DNA from: UMGS1322 sp900550765
GTDB taxonomy: Bacteria; Bacillota; Clostridia; Christensenellales; QALW01
Length of the DNA: 64,000 nt
Assembly: GCA_958448705.1 (NCBI GenBank)
Contig: CAUDEY010000005.1
Span: 1 to 64,000, forward strand
Direction of reading: 5' to 3'
This document shows, piece by piece, positions 61,671 to 64,000 of the stretch. The notes under the pieces were generated by a model that was not told the DNA's origin, did not search any database, and saw only the letters and a list, made by a program, of their open reading frames with translations. Within the stretch, counting starts at the first letter, position 1; the number at the start of each line of letters is the position of its first letter. A program made the position numbers and the translations under genes.

Positions 61671-63238
61671 CAACAATCCGCTGCCTTCTCGGCCGCAAGG
61701 CCGGCCCGATAGCGTTGCATAAATGCGTCAAACCCTTCGCTGCCGGCTGTGCAGGGCAAAAGCATATGCCGCGGCTGGTTTTGAAATACCCGGCTTAAAA
61801 ACGCAGCCAGGCTTTCCTGTTTGCCCAGCTTCAAATAGGCCGCCAAAAGAGCCATACCCCAGGCGCCGCCCTCGCCGGCCGTTTTTAAAACGGAAACCGG
61901 GGTTTTTAAAGCATCTGCCAGCAGCTGCTGCGCCGCGCCCTCTACTTTAAACAAGCCGCCGTGGGCGGTAAAGCTTTCGGCCTGAACCTGCTCGCCGTTA
62001 TAGAGAATATCCATGCCGATGCGCAGCACCGCCATAGCCGCATACAGCTGGGCACGCATAAAATTCGCCAATGAAAATTCCCCTTCCGGGTTTCTAAAAT
62101 ACATCGGCCGCCCGGAAGCAACCTCGGTAATATGCTCGCCCGAAAGATAGTTATACGCAACAATTCCGCCGCAATCCGGCGCCCCTTTTTCTAAGGCATG
62201 GCGGTAGAGCGCTTCATACAGTTCGCCCTTTTTCCGGGGCGCGCCCATCAAAGTACCGAACTGGGCGAAAGCCTCCACCCAGGCATCCAGCTCGCCGCAG
62301 CAGTTGTTGCAGTGCACCATCACCGCAGGCCTCCCCTCCGGAGTGGCGCCGATATCCAGCGCCGGATACACCGCCTTTAACGGCTCCTTTAACACCAGCA
62401 TGGCGAAGATGGAGGTACCGGCCGAAACGTTGCCCTCCCCCGGCAGAACGCTGCCGGTGGCAACCATTCCGGTGCTGGCGTCCCCCTCGGGCGGGCACAG
62501 AGGCACGCCGGGCAAAAGGTCTCCTTCCGCATCCAAAAGCCGGGCCCCCTCCGCCGTAAGATATCCTGCGCAGGCGCCGGCCGGAAGAATATCCGGCAGC
62601 AGCTGTGCAATCTTCCACGGGCATCCGAGGCGCGCCGCCTCCTGCGAAAATTTTTCCAGCATGGTTTCATCATATTCCAGCCCGTTTATCGGGAACATGC
62701 CTGCTGCTTCCCCCGCGCCGACCGCGCGCTTTCCGCTAAGCAAAAAATGCGCGTAGCCCGCCAGGGTGTTGATATGCGCGATTTGCGCCACATGCGGCTC
62801 GTTGTTCAGCACCGCCTGATACAGGTGCGCGATGCTCCACCGCTGAGGAATCGGAAACGAGAATAATTCTGTCAGCTTCTGCGCCGCCTGGCCGGTAACG
62901 GTATTGCGCCAGGTGCGGAAGGGCACCAGCAGCCGATCCTGCGCGTCAAAGGCGAGGTAACCGTGCATCATGCCGGAGACGCCCAGCGCGCCTACCGTGG
63001 TAAGCACCGTACCGTATTTTTGTTTTACTTCCTGCTTCAAAGCCCCGTAACAGGCCTGCAGCCCCCGGCGCACGTCCTCTAAGGAATACGTCCAATAGCC
63101 GTTTTCCAGGCGGTTTTCCCAATCATAGGAGCCGGTAGCCAAAACCGAAAAGGTTTCATCAATCAGCACGGCTTTGATGCGGGTGGAACCCAGTTCAATA
63201 CCCAAATACGTTTTTTCCCCGCGCAGTTTTTCCATCAT
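61667..63238 (-). CDS. FGGY-family sugar kinase
   Basis: 523 residues. Phosphate-1 loop LGIELGSTRIKAVLID, substrate part PFRTWRNTVTGQAA, phosphate-2 loop VSAGTSIFAML and adenosine loop AHGGLFKVEGAAQQLLADAL are all intact. It phosphorylates a ketose or sugar alcohol (ribulose- or xylulose-kinase-like); the sugar is not decided. It follows the aldolase gene by 10 bases with RBS GGGAGG, so the two form an operon. GC content here looks clearly higher than in the middle of the window. Confidence 0.88.
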   Translation of the reverse strand: MMEKLRGEKTYLGIELGSTRIKAVLIDETFSVLATGSYDWENRLENGYWTYSLEDVRRGLQACYGALKQEVKQKYGTVLTTVGALGVSGMMHGYLAFDAQDRLLVPFRTWRNTVTGQAAQKLTELFSFPIPQRWSIAHLYQAVLNNEPHVAQIAHINTLAGYAHFLLSGKRAVGAGEAAGMFPINGLEYDETMLEKFSQEAARLGCPWKIAQLLPDILPAGACAGYLTAEGARLLDAEGDLLPGVPLCPPEGDASTGMVATGSVLPGEGNVSAGTSIFAMLVLKEPLKAVYPALDIGATPEGRPAVMVHCNNCCGELDAWVEAFAQFGTLMGAPRKKGELYEALYRHALEKGAPDCGGIVAYNYLSGEHITEVASGRPMYFRNPEGEFSLANFMRAQLYAAMAVLRIGMDILYNGEQVQAESFTAHGGLFKVEGAAQQLLADALKTPVSVLKTAGEGGAWGMALLAAYLKLGKQESLAAFLSRVFQNQPRHMLLPCTAGSEGFDAFMQRYRAGLAAEKAADCC

Positions 63239-63248
63239 GTTTCCTCCC

Positions 63249-64000
63249 TTACAGCCCGCTGAAGACGCGTATTGCCCGCTTTACATCCTCGCACATGGCG
63301 TTTTCGGCATCCAGCAGCGCATCGTGCAGCTGGGAATATTCCTTATTGGAAATGGCCGCGCCGCCCGCGGCCGCCATATAGGTGTAATAGTTGATTTTAC
63401 GGATGCCGCCGGCAATTACTCTTCGGAAATCCTCTTCGCTGACGCCGCTTCCGCCGTGCATAACCAGGGGCAAATCCGTTTGGCGGCGGATTTCCGCCAG
63501 CCGTTCAAAATCCAGCCGGGGCGCCTTTTTATAAAAACCGTGGGCCGTACCAAAGGCGCAGGCCAGCGCGTCGATGCCGGTAGCCTCGGCAAAAACCTTG
63601 GCCGCGGCCGGGTCGGTATAAATGGAGGAATCCTCCGCGCCGCCGCCCTCCCGCGCGCCCATGGAGCCGATTTCCGCTTCCACCGAAGCGCCGGTCTTTC
63701 CGGCCAGGCGCACCGCCTCCTTGGTATTTTGAATGTTTTCTGCCTCTATCAGCGTGGAGCCGTCATACATAACCGAAGTAAAGCCTATCTCCAGCCCCTT
63801 TTTTAAATAATCCAAATCCGTGCCGTGGTCCAAATGCACGCATACCGGCACCGCCGCGCGCCGTGCAAACTGCAGCATAACCGGCGCAATCTCCTCCATA
63901 CGGCAAAGCCCCATTTCCTCATGCACCTGGGCGTGCATCAGAATAACCGGCTGCGCCAGCTCCTCCGCCGCACGGATAACCGCCCGCAGGCTTGTCATAT
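63249..64000 (-). CDS. Class II (FBA/tagatose-type) aldolase, N-terminus outside window
   Basis: The visible 250 residues hold VCVHLDHGTDLDYL (metal His, Asp), VEAEIGSMGAREGG, AFGTAHGFYKK and LVMHGGSGVSEEDF, so the metal sites are conserved. The ATG near 63998 is probably internal: in this family MTSLRAVIRAAEELAQPVI is preceded by about 30 more residues (as in fba at 47077, NINNLEWTKAIL). It cleaves a phosphorylated ketose, likely the product of the FGGY kinase downstream in the same operon. Confidence 0.9.
   Translation of the reverse strand, partial: MTSLRAVIRAAEELAQPVILMHAQVHEEMGLCRMEEIAPVMLQFARRAAVPVCVHLDHGTDLDYLKKGLEIGFTSVMYDGSTLIEAENIQNTKEAVRLAGKTGASVEAEIGSMGAREGGGAEDSSIYTDPAAAKVFAEATGIDALACAFGTAHGFYKKAPRLDFERLAEIRRQTDLPLVMHGGSGVSEEDFRRVIAGGIRKINYYTYMAAAGGAAISNKEYSQLHDALLDAENAMCEDVKRAIRVFSGL

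Noticed and set aside
1..64000. CRISPR array, insertion sequence, integrase, origin
   Set aside because: No regularly spaced direct repeats, transposase or integrase motifs, or DnaA-box cluster were noticed by eye; this does not exclude degraded copies.

Overview
The window looks like a chromosomal segment of an anaerobic, spore-forming Firmicute of the class Clostridia, probably a gut bacterium. Signs of this are strong AGGAGG ribosome binding sites, sigma-A promoters of the TTGACA-17-TATAAT type, T-box leaders on valS and proS, a sporulation sigma factor (sigG), glgC/glgD glycogen synthesis, and many tail-anchored surface proteins. I cannot name the species.

Layout. 1-11.4 kb: the end of one tail-anchored surface protein, a structured-RNA candidate, two large modular surface proteins (683, 8940) and, between them, a two-gene glycosyltransferase unit (4086, 7513). 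11.5-14.2 kb, minus strand: a zinc-ribbon/Gln-rich membrane protein, a helical protein of unknown role and a MATE-type transporter. 14.4-19.6 kb: a tocopherol-cyclase-like protein, then an AraC regulator facing a BNR-repeat hydrolase and a sugar kinase fused to an HpcH/HpaI aldolase. 19.8-31.3 kb: tRNA-Leu, tRNA-Thr and tRNA-Ala, YhbY, a GH2 glycosidase, three orphan XRE regulators, an SGNH esterase, a probable toxin/immunity pair, a six-hairpin glycosidase and a lipoprotein polysaccharide deacetylase. 31.6-38.8 kb: an M23 (SpoIIQ-like) peptidase, glgB-glgC-glgD and a GH99-like tail-anchored protein. 39.2-43.8 kb: two more modular surface proteins. 43.8-55 kb, housekeeping: nnr, recX, lipid kinase, fba, sigG, pgsA, valS, yqeG, an M24 peptidase, efp and a Cys/Asp-rich protein. 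55.5-64 kb, minus strand: an SH3/NlpC-like lipoprotein, a fifth modular surface protein, proS, and a GC-rich FGGY kinase/class II aldolase pair cut by the window edge.

How it fits together. The main theme is carbohydrate at the cell surface. At least six proteins share an export signal and a C-terminal membrane anchor ending in a Lys-rich tail, and lack a canonical LPXTG signal. Five of them shuffle the same few beta-sandwich modules, some resembling CBM4/9; the sixth carries a GH99-like domain. The glycosyltransferases between two of these genes could build a surface glycan, and several glycosidases, an esterase and a deacetylase could process glycans. The most unusual items are the modular surface family, the kinase-aldolase fusion with its BNR neighbour, the toxin/immunity pair, and the RNA structure at 202-393 with some lysine-riboswitch-like motifs.
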